This document shows, one piece after another, positions 8,282 through 14,438 of a stretch of 23,713 nt of DNA. The DNA comes from a virus. Below the pieces are notes generated by a model. That model worked only from the letters and a program-made list of their open reading frames with translations. It ran no database searches and was not told the DNA's origin. The translations under genes were made by a program, and so were the position numbers. How positions within the stretch are numbered: the first letter of the stretch is position 1; every line of letters begins with the position of its first letter. The stretch is from IMG/VR virus record IMGVR_UViG_3300030329_003616, positions 1 to 23,713 of that record. The stretch is one strand, 5' to 3'.

Positions 8282-9626
8282 TTACATCCTCCACAGTTTG
8301 TTCAACTTTTTCTTTTGGAAAATGGTCAGACCGCATTTCATCTTCTATTGAACATCTATCTCCTTCAAAGTATAATACTGAATCTCCAGTCTCTCCATAT
8401 CTAACCTTACTTGCAACCATTGTTAATTCTGTTGGGTCAAATTTATTTGGATATGCTTTAAATCCATAGTATACAAAGAATACATTCTCTGCAACTTGTT
8501 CAATAGCACCACTTTCTGCTAAATCTGATAGTTGTGGTCTCGCTCCCTTACCTCTACTTTCCAAATGCCTATTAAGTTGAGATGCTAAAACTACTGCACA
8601 CCCATTCTCTTTTGCTAACCATTTATAATCATTAACAAGTCTTTCTAACTGTAACCTACGATTGTCATCTTTGCTTACTAACGCCCCATCTATAAGTTGT
8701 ATATAGTCATCAAATACTACGTCTGGTTTAAATTTCTTAACCTCAGATGCAGTTTTTGCAAAGTTCTTGACATGGTCAAACATCTTAAAGTCATTAGAGT
8801 TATACTTTTCGCATAATCGTTGTTTGACGATTTCAAGCTCTTTTAGGTCGTGTTCGGCAAAGATGCCCTTACGCACCATAGAATAAGAAAGATTCCTTGA
8901 TTCTAGGCATATTAGCTTTTTAATAACCTCACTATTAGGCAATTCTCGATTGAATAACATACATCTATGACCCTCACCCCTCATCTTACTGATAAGGTTT
9001 ACCAAGAATGTAGTTTTACCATGTCCAGGTCTTCCACCTACAATGGTGATTTCACCTCTTGTAAGACCACCACTAAATGAATCTATCTTTTTAAGACCAG
9101 TCTTTACAAGTTTGGTTTCTTTATTTTTGATACTTGTAATTGTATCCATAACCAAATCATTAATATCATATTCTTCTGTTGGATTGATTGACATCAACTC
9201 ACCTATAGTAGTGTGAGCCTCTGTTAATAAGTCAAATACATTTTCACCATTATTAATAGCTTCTTTTTTAATCTTATCTGTAGTAGATACTACGAGTCTT
9301 AACAGGTACTTCTCATATAATGTTCTTGCATAAACTTCTACCATGCCTTCTATTGGAGGTTCTGTTGTACAATCTACTACAAATAATTGTGTTAATCCTT
9401 GACCTCTATCTTCCTCAGTAATACTTTCACATAAAGTAATAGTATCTACTTTCTTATTGTTCCTTAACATTTCTGTCACTTTTTTCCATAGTTGCTTTGC
9501 TCTTGATTGAACAAACACATCTCCAGATACGATATAAGGAACAACCTTATCGTATGTTTGTGGGTGAGCAATAACTCCACCCAAGACGGCATACTCCGTC
9601 CTGTTGTCAATAGGGATATTATCCAT
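8265..9626 (-). CDS. dnaB: DnaB-like replicative DNA helicase
   Basis: 453 residues, near the usual DnaB length. The N-terminal helical domain is present (EYAVLGGVIAHPQTYDKVVP, residues 11-30). The RecA-like motor has Walker A GGRPGHGKTT (197-206), the H1a glutamate in NRELP (226-230), Walker B VVFDDY (303-308), ASQLNR (348-353) and a probable arginine-finger region SKVRYGETG (406-414). It should be a ring-shaped ATPase that unwinds DNA ahead of the replisome. Start ATG follows AGGAG with a 5-base spacer. Unusually, the protein ends in VEDVNEIPF, an acidic tail like the conserved tip of SSB proteins and nearly the same as the tail of the SSB in this window. No primase or DNA polymerase gene lies in the window, so those functions come from elsewhere in the genome or the host. 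Confidence 0.93.
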   Translation of the reverse strand: MDNIPIDNRTEYAVLGGVIAHPQTYDKVVPYIVSGDVFVQSRAKQLWKKVTEMLRNNKKVDTITLCESITEEDRGQGLTQLFVVDCTTEPPIEGMVEVYARTLYEKYLLRLVVSTTDKIKKEAINNGENVFDLLTEAHTTIGELMSINPTEEYDINDLVMDTITSIKNKETKLVKTGLKKIDSFSGGLTRGEITIVGGRPGHGKTTFLVNLISKMRGEGHRCMLFNRELPNSEVIKKLICLESRNLSYSMVRKGIFAEHDLKELEIVKQRLCEKYNSNDFKMFDHVKNFAKTASEVKKFKPDVVFDDYIQLIDGALVSKDDNRRLQLERLVNDYKWLAKENGCAVVLASQLNRHLESRGKGARPQLSDLAESGAIEQVAENVFFVYYGFKAYPNKFDPTELTMVASKVRYGETGDSVLYFEGDRCSIEDEMRSDHFPKEKVEQTVEDVNEIPF

Positions 9627-9634
9627 GTCCTCTC

Positions 9635-10444
9635 CTAAAACAGATTAATCTGCTGTGTTCTTTGTTTTATTATCTTTACATATTCAGGGTTAAGTTCTAT
9701 CCCAACCCATTTTCTACTTAACTCTTGTGCAATATATGCAGTTGTACCACTTCCCATAAATGGGTCTAATATAATATCTCCCTCTTTGCTACCAGCTTTT
9801 ATACAAATAGCAGGTAATTGTTCGGGAAATACTGCAAAGTGGGCACCTGCAAAGGAGGAGGTGTTCATAGACCAAACGTCTGTCCTACGAACATCTTTAA
9901 TACGAATGGCATCTGCATTAAAATAGTACCCACTTTGTAATTTTGTAAATAAGAATATGTGTTCATGAGATTTACATAGCCTACTATTAACCGCCTCTGG
10001 CATTGGATTTGGCTTATGCCATATAATATCATTGCGAAGATACCATCCTTTCTTCTGCATCTCAATAGCAAATTTCCATGGAACCCCTGCTAGGTCTCCA
10101 TTTTTAATATATTCATGTTTTGGTGGAGCTTTCCTTTTCTCTCTGTATTTAGTGCCAGAGATATCATTAGTAATACTATTGCTATCCCAATGCCCACCTT
10201 TAGCTCCATAATAAGTGTCTCCGAGATTAACCCAAAGGGTTCCATCCTGTTTAAGGACATCACCTACTAATGAGAAAATCTGCACCAACCTCTCAATAAA
10301 CATCTCAGGAAGCTCCTCTTGCCCAAGCTGTTCTTCATTGTCGTAATCTCGGAGACCCCAATATGGTGGGGACGTCACTACACACTGGACGCTGTTCTTC
10401 TCAAGTGTTGGAAGAACATCCAGCACATTGCCCTCATGTATCAT
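9635..10444 (-). CDS. DNA methyltransferase, beta-class (N4-cytosine or N6-adenine)
   Basis: 269 residues. The catalytic motif TSPPYWGLRDY lies at the N-terminus (24-34), and the S-adenosylmethionine-binding motif DPFMGSGTTA lies at the C-terminus (227-236), followed by WVGIELNPEYV. This motif IV-before-motif I order defines the beta class of amino-methyltransferases. SPPY is common in N4-cytosine enzymes but also occurs in some N6-adenine ones, so the modified base is not settled. A target-recognition region would lie in the middle (about 100-190). No restriction endonuclease is adjacent, so it is an orphan enzyme that probably shields phage DNA from host restriction. It starts behind AGAGGA, 4 bases after the preceding gene, and ends 8 bases before the helicase start. 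Confidence 0.9.
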   Translation of the reverse strand: MIHEGNVLDVLPTLEKNSVQCVVTSPPYWGLRDYDNEEQLGQEELPEMFIERLVQIFSLVGDVLKQDGTLWVNLGDTYYGAKGGHWDSNSITNDISGTKYREKRKAPPKHEYIKNGDLAGVPWKFAIEMQKKGWYLRNDIIWHKPNPMPEAVNSRLCKSHEHIFLFTKLQSGYYFNADAIRIKDVRRTDVWSMNTSSFAGAHFAVFPEQLPAICIKAGSKEGDIILDPFMGSGTTAYIAQELSRKWVGIELNPEYVKIIKQRTQQINLF

Positions 10445-10448
10445 AATT

Positions 10449-10649
10449 TTATTCCTCTATTTCAGTATCGTCTATCTCTTCAAGTAACTTAGATGATTCT
10501 ATATCAGTTACCTTAAACATGTGTGCACCATCTTGCATTGGCACCTTAGTTATAGGCTCTGACTTTAAATACACCCCCCAATTATTTTCCTTTAGGGCTT
10601 TCGCTACTATCTGTTTTAGTAGAGGTTTTATCAGACTTAGTTCCTTCAT
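10449..10649 (-). CDS. Small hypothetical protein (66 aa) starting inside the upstream gene
   Basis: 66 residues with no family recognised. The N-terminal half is basic and helical (SLIKPLLKQIVAKALKENNW), the C-terminal tail strongly acidic (SSKLLEEIDDTEIEE). The start has AAAGGAG about 4 bases upstream, placed within the coding sequence of the preceding gene, and the two overlap by 68 bases in different frames. The proper ribosome-binding site and the 4-base spacing to the methyltransferase gene argue that it is real. Confidence 0.6.
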   Translation of the reverse strand: MKELSLIKPLLKQIVAKALKENNWGVYLKSEPITKVPMQDGAHMFKVTDIESSKLLEEIDDTEIEE

Positions 10650-10845
10650 CTTGCTCCTTTTCAGCTTTTTCTTTTATATCTCTTAGGAAAGAGTCAAACT
10701 CTTCCTTTCTACCACTAAATTCTACAAAATTTCTTAGCCCCCAAAATGCAGCATCAGCTTTTCTGTTTACTATCTGAAGGTCGTGTATTATGTTGTTCAC
10801 TACTGCTTCCATTTCCTTCATCGTTGGCTTTTTCTTTGACGCCAT
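10582..10845 (-). CDS. Small hypothetical protein (87 aa) with charged low-complexity tail
   Basis: 87 residues, not assigned to a family. Residues 1-60 look helical with a hydrophobic heptad pattern (KEMEAVVNNIIHDLQIVNRK...FDSFLRDIKEK). The last 25 residues are Lys/Asp/Ser/Thr-rich and probably disordered. AAGGAG sits 7 bases before the ATG, a strong initiation signal that lies inside the preceding gene. The gene overlaps that one by 92 bases and the following one by 68 bases, both in different frames. The disordered tail coincides with the overlap with the next gene, which fits relaxed constraint on shared DNA. Confidence 0.68.
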   Translation of the reverse strand: MASKKKPTMKEMEAVVNNIIHDLQIVNRKADAAFWGLRNFVEFSGRKEEFDSFLRDIKEKAEKEQDEGTKSDKTSTKTDSSESPKGK

Positions 10846-11011
10846 TCTTTTTCTCCTTTTTAGGTTTAGTTGTTTCTACATGTTTAACTTTACTTGATTT
10901 ACTCTGCATTGAATCAATAGTTTCAATTACTTTTTCTAAAGCATCTTCTATTCTTTTAACTCTAATAGTTAATGCATCTAAATCATTCTCCATGTTTATA
11001 GCTCTACCCAT
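10754..11011 (-). CDS. Small coiled-coil-like hypothetical protein (85 aa)
   Basis: The start is taken as the ATG of MGRAINMEND because AAGGAG lies 6 bases before it; a longer in-frame version from 11032 would include that site as codons and is less likely. Residues 8-40 form a heptad-patterned helix (LDALTIRVKRIEDALEKVIE), followed by a Lys/Glu/Ser/Asn-rich, probably disordered tail. That tail is encoded by the DNA shared with the next gene (92-base overlap). It overlaps the preceding gene by only 8 bases. The function is unknown; a small scaffold or protein-binding role would be a guess. Confidence 0.65.
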   Translation of the reverse strand: MGRAINMENDLDALTIRVKRIEDALEKVIETIDSMQSKSSKVKHVETTKPKKEKKNGVKEKANDEGNGSSSEQHNTRPSDSKQKS

Positions 11012-11330
11012 TATTTTCTCCTTGTTTTTCATTATCTTCTACCATTCCCCAAAACAGATTACAATAAACTATAATGTCTGTAAGTCTACCACGAACATTT
11101 TCTCGTTGAGACCTATGACCATCAGCGTAAGCACAAAGACCATCAATATGTTTTATCATATATGTTAGTAGTGCTTTCTCTTTCGTTGTTTTAGTAAATG
11201 ATGCTACTCTTTCAAAATTAGCGAAAACATTTTCAGAATCTCTTGCATACTCATTTTGACCAGCCTCTCTTGTATTATCAACAACATTAGCTATTCTATT
11301 CATAAGCATATTCATTTCTTTTCTATTCAT
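11004..11330 (-). CDS. DUF6378-like small phage protein (108 aa)
   Basis: The start is set at MNRKEMNMLM, where AGGAG lies 8 bases upstream; in-frame sequence before this belongs to the preceding 43-residue gene in another frame. The pattern NVFANFERVASFTK...LTYMIKHIDGLCAYADGHRSQRENVRGRLTDIIVYCNLFWGMV resembles the all-helical DUF6378 family common in phages (NF..IA...motif, a central 'K..R' helix, then a D...Y.....W motif). The role of that family is not established; a link to nucleotide handling has been suggested by analogy to MazG-type helical folds. It overlaps the previous gene by 8 bases and the next by 8. Confidence 0.62.
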   Translation of the reverse strand: MNRKEMNMLMNRIANVVDNTREAGQNEYARDSENVFANFERVASFTKTTKEKALLTYMIKHIDGLCAYADGHRSQRENVRGRLTDIIVYCNLFWGMVEDNEKQGENNG

Positions 11331-11454
11331 CTTTCTTTCTCCTGCTATTCTCCTCATACTCACGACCAATCATTAGGCTTACTGCCCAACCATTAGGAGT
11401 ATTTCTATACTTGTCTTTCCAATATTTTATTTTATTCCATATAGCTTTATTCAT
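11323..11454 (-). CDS. Micro-protein (43 aa) behind a structured RNA leader
   Basis: The ATG opens a 43-codon frame, MNKAIWNKIKYWKDKYRN..., ending GREYEENSRRKKDE. It is basic, Trp/Tyr-rich and helical; no family is recognised. AAAGGAG lies just upstream with a short spacer (2 bases after GGAG), and its AAAGG part can pair with CCTTT immediately before it, so initiation may be held in a hairpin. The stop overlaps the next start by 8 bases (GATGAATAG arrangement), the same spacing used by neighbouring genes, which supports it being real. Confidence 0.55.
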   Translation of the reverse strand: MNKAIWNKIKYWKDKYRNTPNGWAVSLMIGREYEENSRRKKDE

Positions 11455-11458
11455 AACT

Positions 11459-11927
11459 CCTTTCTGAGAAAGGGGCTCACATATTCCTTTGCCTAGTGCT
11501 GAGTTTAGACGGCTCTAAACAGCCTCCAGATAGGACTTATTTTCCCTGTAAATACCCCTAGCATCGCCATCGGCATTACATTACAGGAGGACCAGTTATT
11601 GCCCCAGTTCTCTTTCGACGAGATAACATCCAGTTCCCTGGTGCTACCTATAATTTATGAGAGAGAACCATTGCTTGAGTTGCAGTGCATTCTGCTAGGT
11701 ACCTTTTATTTCTCGTAGGGTACGTTAGGTTTTTATTGCCCCTAAAACTCTCTCATATAAAAAGAGTGATACGTGTAACAGTTTCTCTTATGTTACTTTA
11801 TTGGACTATGGTGTACACCAGCCTGCGGACTCTATATCACTCTTATATTTCAAAAAACTTTGGCAGACATGTACATCTTTGGGAGTTAAGTATGGACATG
11901 GATGATAATACACGCCTGCCACTCCAA
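11459..11927 (-). ncRNA. Structured non-coding segment, possible phage ncRNA or leader
   Basis: 469 bases without a credible gene, visibly more G+C-rich than its surroundings, between the tiny HTH gene and a micro-protein. On the minus strand it is dense with perfect stems: 10 bp TATGAGAGAG/CTCTCTCATA (11656-11665 with 11748-11757), which encloses three hairpins (11682-11695, 11699-11723, 11725-11745) like a cloverleaf; 9 bp AGAGTGATA/TATCACTCT (11835-11843 with 11763-11771) followed by TTTTTAT; 7 bp GTTTAGA/TCTAAAC with a GCCG loop (11503-11520); CCAG-GGAA-CTGG with a GNRA tetraloop (11630-11641); CTGTAA/TTACAG (11546-11586); and CCTTT/AAAGG over the next ribosome-binding site. No match to tRNA, tmRNA, RNase P or group I intron cores was seen. 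Confidence 0.6.
11763..11843 (-). terminator. Possible terminator-like long hairpin after the HTH gene
   Basis: A 9-bp perfect outer stem is followed on the minus strand by a run of five T residues and then A/T-rich sequence. Inside lie a GTAACA/TGTTAC hairpin (11775-11796) and the palindrome GGTGTACACC (11810-11819). The large loop makes it an atypical terminator; it may instead be one arm of the structured RNA. Confidence 0.35.
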
Positions 11928-12083
11928 TCAACTATCTAAATGACGATATACTGTTGATTTGGAAACACCTACCTTTTTGGCTATATCCACCCCAGACATA
12001 CCCAAGCTTCTAAAAAATGAAATCTTTACTCCAGTCCATAGATTCACTTTTTTTCTCTTATCTTTAGAATGGAATTTCATCAT
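11928..12083 (-). CDS. Tiny helix-turn-helix DNA-binding protein (51 aa)
   Basis: The frame begins ATGATGAAATTCC inside the end of the SSB gene (20-base overlap), with GAGAGG about 6 bases upstream; the second ATG (12080) is equally possible. The C-terminal half, SGVDIAKKVGVSKSTVYRHL, is a classic helix-turn-helix of the type found at the C-terminus of serine resolvases and in IS30/Tc-type HTH domains: 'DIAKKVGVS' as the supporting helix and turn, 'KSTVYRHL' as recognition helix. The preceding part is basic (KDKRKKVNLWTGVKISFFRSLGM). No catalytic domain is attached, so it is a stand-alone DNA-binding module. It sits just before the structured RNA segment and could regulate the operon from there; that is inference. 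Confidence 0.72.
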   Translation of the reverse strand: MMKFHSKDKRKKVNLWTGVKISFFRSLGMSGVDIAKKVGVSKSTVYRHLDS

Positions 12084-12678
12084 TTAAATCCTCTCCATCT
12101 TCCCATGTTTTAACAAACTTAACAACATGTGGTGTTTTTTGAGCACCAGTCTTCTTATCTGTGTATGGTCTACCTTTATCCACAAAGCCAATCACAGCTT
12201 TATTGTTGATGTCTTCAATAGAAATGTGAGGTAACTCCTTAACCATCACTTTTTCACCACCAACCTCAACCTCTTTTTCTGGACATTCAAGACCGATAGT
12301 TTCACAGAATCTAAAGTATGCTTTATTGCCACCTTGATTTGAATCAAAGTCATCACCTTCGCCTGGCTCTAAAAATCTCCAAACTCCATTAGCATTGAAC
12401 TTTCTACCTACATATTCAGTACCACTTATCGTATCGTCTCCATTTTGGTAGCTATTAAACGAATTATTTTTGTGGACTACGAACTTATAGTTATACACGA
12501 TTGCTTTGTATTTGGCACCATCTCGCTCAAATTCCACCTCTTTCTGCTCAGCTTCAATCATATGACCAAAATACTCTCCCTTTACATTTGGAACATTCTT
12601 TTTCTTTGTTTCTTCATTTGGATTAAAGAAACTTGGTGTTGAAACTGCTTTATCAAATACATTTCCTATATCACTCAT
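12064..12678 (-). CDS. ssb: Single-stranded DNA-binding protein (SSB)
   Basis: 204 residues ending EDGEDLNDEIPF, the acidic Ile-Pro-Phe tip by which SSB proteins recruit partner enzymes (DDDIPF in E. coli). The body has a beta-rich pattern (VEFERDGAKYKAIVYNYKFVV, NGVWRFLEPGEGDD, KAVIGFVDKGRPYTDKKTG) compatible with an OB-fold of a phage-type, not E. coli-type, SSB. It lies between the annealing protein and the HTH gene, so it belongs to the recombination module: it coats single strands made by the nuclease and helicase. The ATG overlaps the stop of the annealing-protein gene by one base (TAATG), with GGAGAG shortly upstream. The tail-coding DNA doubles as the start of the next gene. Confidence 0.85.
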   Translation of the reverse strand: MSDIGNVFDKAVSTPSFFNPNEETKKKNVPNVKGEYFGHMIEAEQKEVEFERDGAKYKAIVYNYKFVVHKNNSFNSYQNGDDTISGTEYVGRKFNANGVWRFLEPGEGDDFDSNQGGNKAYFRFCETIGLECPEKEVEVGGEKVMVKELPHISIEDINNKAVIGFVDKGRPYTDKKTGAQKTPHVVKFVKTWEDGEDLNDEIPF

Positions 12679-13268
12679 TATTTACTCTCCTTATCATCTT
12701 GCTCTTTTATTATTTTATTTACATGATTTATTGATGCTTTGTAATTACCACCATTGACACTACCATTGCTAACTGCATCCTCAATACCTTTTCTCATATC
12801 TTTATCTTTAATAGATTTAGATAATTTAAGAATATCTTCAGTCTCTTTTGGTGTAAGTGCATCAGGTTCAGGTAAGTCTTCTCCTGCAAAGATATACAAA
12901 CCTAAGCCGTGCAATGCTATGGCTTTAGCTAAACATCTTTGAATTGATGTGTTTACTTGAAATGCATCAGGGTCTTTGATTGTCTGATTCCTATGGTCAA
13001 GAACTGGGTGTATTTGACTACGAACCACGTCATTTACACTTACCGATACTTGTACATAAGCACCAGTTCCATTCTTCATATAGGGTTGCTCTGTTCCATC
13101 TGTTCCTTGAAAAGTGTGAACCTCCCAAGTCGCAGTAGGACAGACTTTTAAAAGTTCTCTTACCGCATAGCACCAGCTAAGATAATTAAACTTTCCTTTC
13201 TTTTCTGTGTATTTAGACACATCAACTTTGTTCAATGTCTCAAATACATTGTCTGTTTCTTTACTCAT
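12678..13268 (-). CDS. Single-strand annealing protein, DUF1071/Sak3-like
   Basis: 196 residues from the ATG of MSKETDNVFE, which has AGAGGTG about 5 bases upstream; an in-frame extension to 13343 would run into the nuclease gene and lacks a site. Family hallmarks are FNYLSWCYAVRELL (27-40), the tryptophan-containing ATWEVH strand, and the long conserved stretch PVLDHRNQTIKDPDAFQVN followed by QRCLAKAIALHGLGLYIFAGEDLP (about 88-133). DUF1071/Sak3 proteins anneal complementary single strands, as lambda Red-beta does. Neighbours support this: a Cas4/RecB-like nuclease ends 13 bases upstream and SSB follows directly. The C-terminal 60 residues are charged and probably flexible. Confidence 0.87.
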   Translation of the reverse strand: MSKETDNVFETLNKVDVSKYTEKKGKFNYLSWCYAVRELLKVCPTATWEVHTFQGTDGTEQPYMKNGTGAYVQVSVSVNDVVRSQIHPVLDHRNQTIKDPDAFQVNTSIQRCLAKAIALHGLGLYIFAGEDLPEPDALTPKETEDILKLSKSIKDKDMRKGIEDAVSNGSVNGGNYKASINHVNKIIKEQDDKESK

Positions 13269-13281
13269 ATTCACCTCTTTT

Positions 13282-14061
13282 TTATTTTCTAAATGGTGGT
13301 TTGCAATGGTCACTAAACTTGCAATACTTACATTCCCAATCATAAACTGGACTCACACCCTCACGAAAATTAGGCAATCCTTGTTCATGTTCTCTGTTAA
13401 TATTCTTCCAAAACATTTCAGATTTATTGAGATAAGTAAGTGGTACTTGTTTGTCTTTCATTACCGACGTATCCTTACAATAATACATCAAGTACATACC
13501 ATCTAACCTACCATACATTTCCTTTACAGCTAGACCATAAGTGCCTAACTGCATTTCCTGATGGACCGCACCATCCACAACAGGACTTCTACCAAACTTC
13601 AGTTTAAACCCATACGCACCAATGGTTTTAAAATCAATAAGGTAAACTTTATCACTCTCAACGACACAATCAAAAAAGCCTCTAACATTGTACTGCTCAA
13701 GATTAATTTCTTGCTCAATGTGATATGTGACTTTCTTTTTCTTTGTAATAGCTTTACTTTCTTTTTCTTTATTATATATTATATTATTATATATATTATT
13801 ATTATATAGGGATAATGATTCTTGTATATCATCATGAACTACATTCCCAAGTCTCAGCAATCGTTTTGCAGTAGAATTATTTTTACTTGGAGCGTTCACT
13901 TGTTCAACACTTTCAAAGTAAAGTTTTCTTGAGCAACAACCTGTCCCAGATGCATGGTAAAAATGTTCATTACCTTCGTATCTTGATTGTCTGTTGAGCT
14001 CATTCTTGTACTCAATATAATCTTCGTAGATATCCCTTATTTCATCAGTTGGTTTTTTCAT
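13282..14061 (-). CDS. Cas4/RecB-like PD-(D/E)XK exonuclease with probable Fe-S cluster
   Basis: 259 residues. Nuclease motifs are His76 (LGNVVHDDI), Asp131 (GFFDCVV), the LIDFKT core with Asp143 and Lys145, and the QxxxY-like HQEMQLGTYGLAV (167-179). Cysteines at C42/C43 and at 244, 247 and 253 (CKYCKFSDHC) match the four-Cys iron-sulfur arrangement of Cas4/AddB-type nucleases. It probably resects DNA ends to give single strands for the annealing protein encoded next. Start: the ATG follows the previous stop directly (TAAATG) with no strong ribosome-binding site, suggesting coupling. Oddity: residues 86-110 are an Asn/Ile/Tyr then Lys-rich insertion encoded by an A/T microsatellite. Confidence 0.85.
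   Translation of the reverse strand: MKKPTDEIRDIYEDYIEYKNELNRQSRYEGNEHFYHASGTGCCSRKLYFESVEQVNAPSKNNSTAKRLLRLGNVVHDDIQESLSLYNNNIYNNIIYNKEKESKAITKKKKVTYHIEQEINLEQYNVRGFFDCVVESDKVYLIDFKTIGAYGFKLKFGRSPVVDGAVHQEMQLGTYGLAVKEMYGRLDGMYLMYYCKDTSVMKDKQVPLTYLNKSEMFWKNINREHEQGLPNFREGVSPVYDWECKYCKFSDHCKPPFRK
13771..13808. repeat. A/T microsatellite inside the nuclease gene
   Basis: About 38 bases made only of TAT/ATT units. On the minus strand it encodes the NNNIYNNIIYN stretch of the nuclease. It lies between the His and Asp nuclease motifs, where a loop could tolerate length change. Confidence 0.8.
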
Positions 14062-14208
14062 TTAGTTCCCATCAACGTATTTCTCTATTAAAAGAATCAG
14101 ACCATCTTTGATGTTTAAATCATCATCAAGTAGCTTGTGTTTAAATTCTCTCCATAAGTCTGCTGGAATATCCTTCAGCACATAAGAGTTAGTTCCTTTA
14201 TTTCCCAT
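14062..14208 (-). CDS. Small ribbon-helix-helix-like protein (48 aa)
   Basis: ATG behind AAAGGA with a 7-base spacer, ending directly at the nuclease start. The sequence SYVLKDIPADLWREFKHKLL...LNIKDGLILLIEKYV has the ribbon-helix-helix layout: a short beta strand ending in 'IP', a first helix, a loop, and a second helix ending in a 'LI..Y' motif. Such proteins are usually dimeric repressors or antitoxins. It is the first gene of the recombination block, and the A/T-rich 80 bases upstream hold a weak promoter-like pair on the minus strand (TTGCAT, 17 bases, TAATCT), so autoregulation is plausible but unproven. Confidence 0.6.
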   Translation of the reverse strand: MGNKGTNSYVLKDIPADLWREFKHKLLDDDLNIKDGLILLIEKYVDGN

Positions 14209-14288
14209 ATTAATTTCCTTTAAAATTAGTTGTTAAGATTACTTTAAATATATTTACTATGCAAGAAATATTTATATTTTTTATATAT

Positions 14289-14438
14289 TTATTTCTTTTC
14301 TTCTCTATTCTTATTTACAATTTCCCACATTATTTCAAATGTAGGAAGGTTGTCCCAGTTCCAATCATTATCTGTGTATTTAGGATTATCTTCTACTATC
14401 GTAAGAAAATCCACAATAAAGTCTGCTATTTTGCTCAT
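14289..14438 (-). CDS. Micro-protein, acidic/tryptophan-containing (49 aa)
   Basis: MSKIADFIVDFLTIVEDNPKYTDNDWNWDNLPTFE... A strong GGAGGAG lies 6 bases before the ATG, and the start overlaps the preceding stop by one base (TGATG). The sequence has a hydrophobic helix then an Asp/Asn/Trp-rich turn (DNDWNWDNLP). No family is recognised. The last part runs into the A/T-rich spacer before the recombination block. Confidence 0.6.
   Translation of the reverse strand: MSKIADFIVDFLTIVEDNPKYTDNDWNWDNLPTFEIMWEIVNKNREEKK

Noticed and set aside
11656-11757. Possible tRNA (cloverleaf-like stem set)
   Set aside because: The closing stem is 10 bp, the hairpins have the wrong sizes and loops, and there is no GGTTC-type T-loop, anticodon arm or CCA position.
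11800-11927. Group I intron core
   Set aside because: CATAGTCC on the minus strand recalls the S element of group I introns, but no matching R element or P3/P4/P6 pairing was found and no interrupted gene flanks it.
11685-11939. Plus-strand open frame of 84 codons across the structured segment
   Set aside because: It needs a GTG start without a ribosome-binding site, is on the strand opposite to all neighbours, runs through the strongest hairpins and overlaps the HTH gene end. The translation resembles nothing known.
13269-13343. Longer N-terminus for the annealing protein
   Set aside because: It would overlap the nuclease gene by 62 bases and contains the AGAGGTG site that serves the ATG at 13268.
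13207-13809. Plus-strand frames opposite the annealing-protein and nuclease genes
   Set aside because: They lack ribosome-binding sites and lie antisense to genes with clear family signatures.
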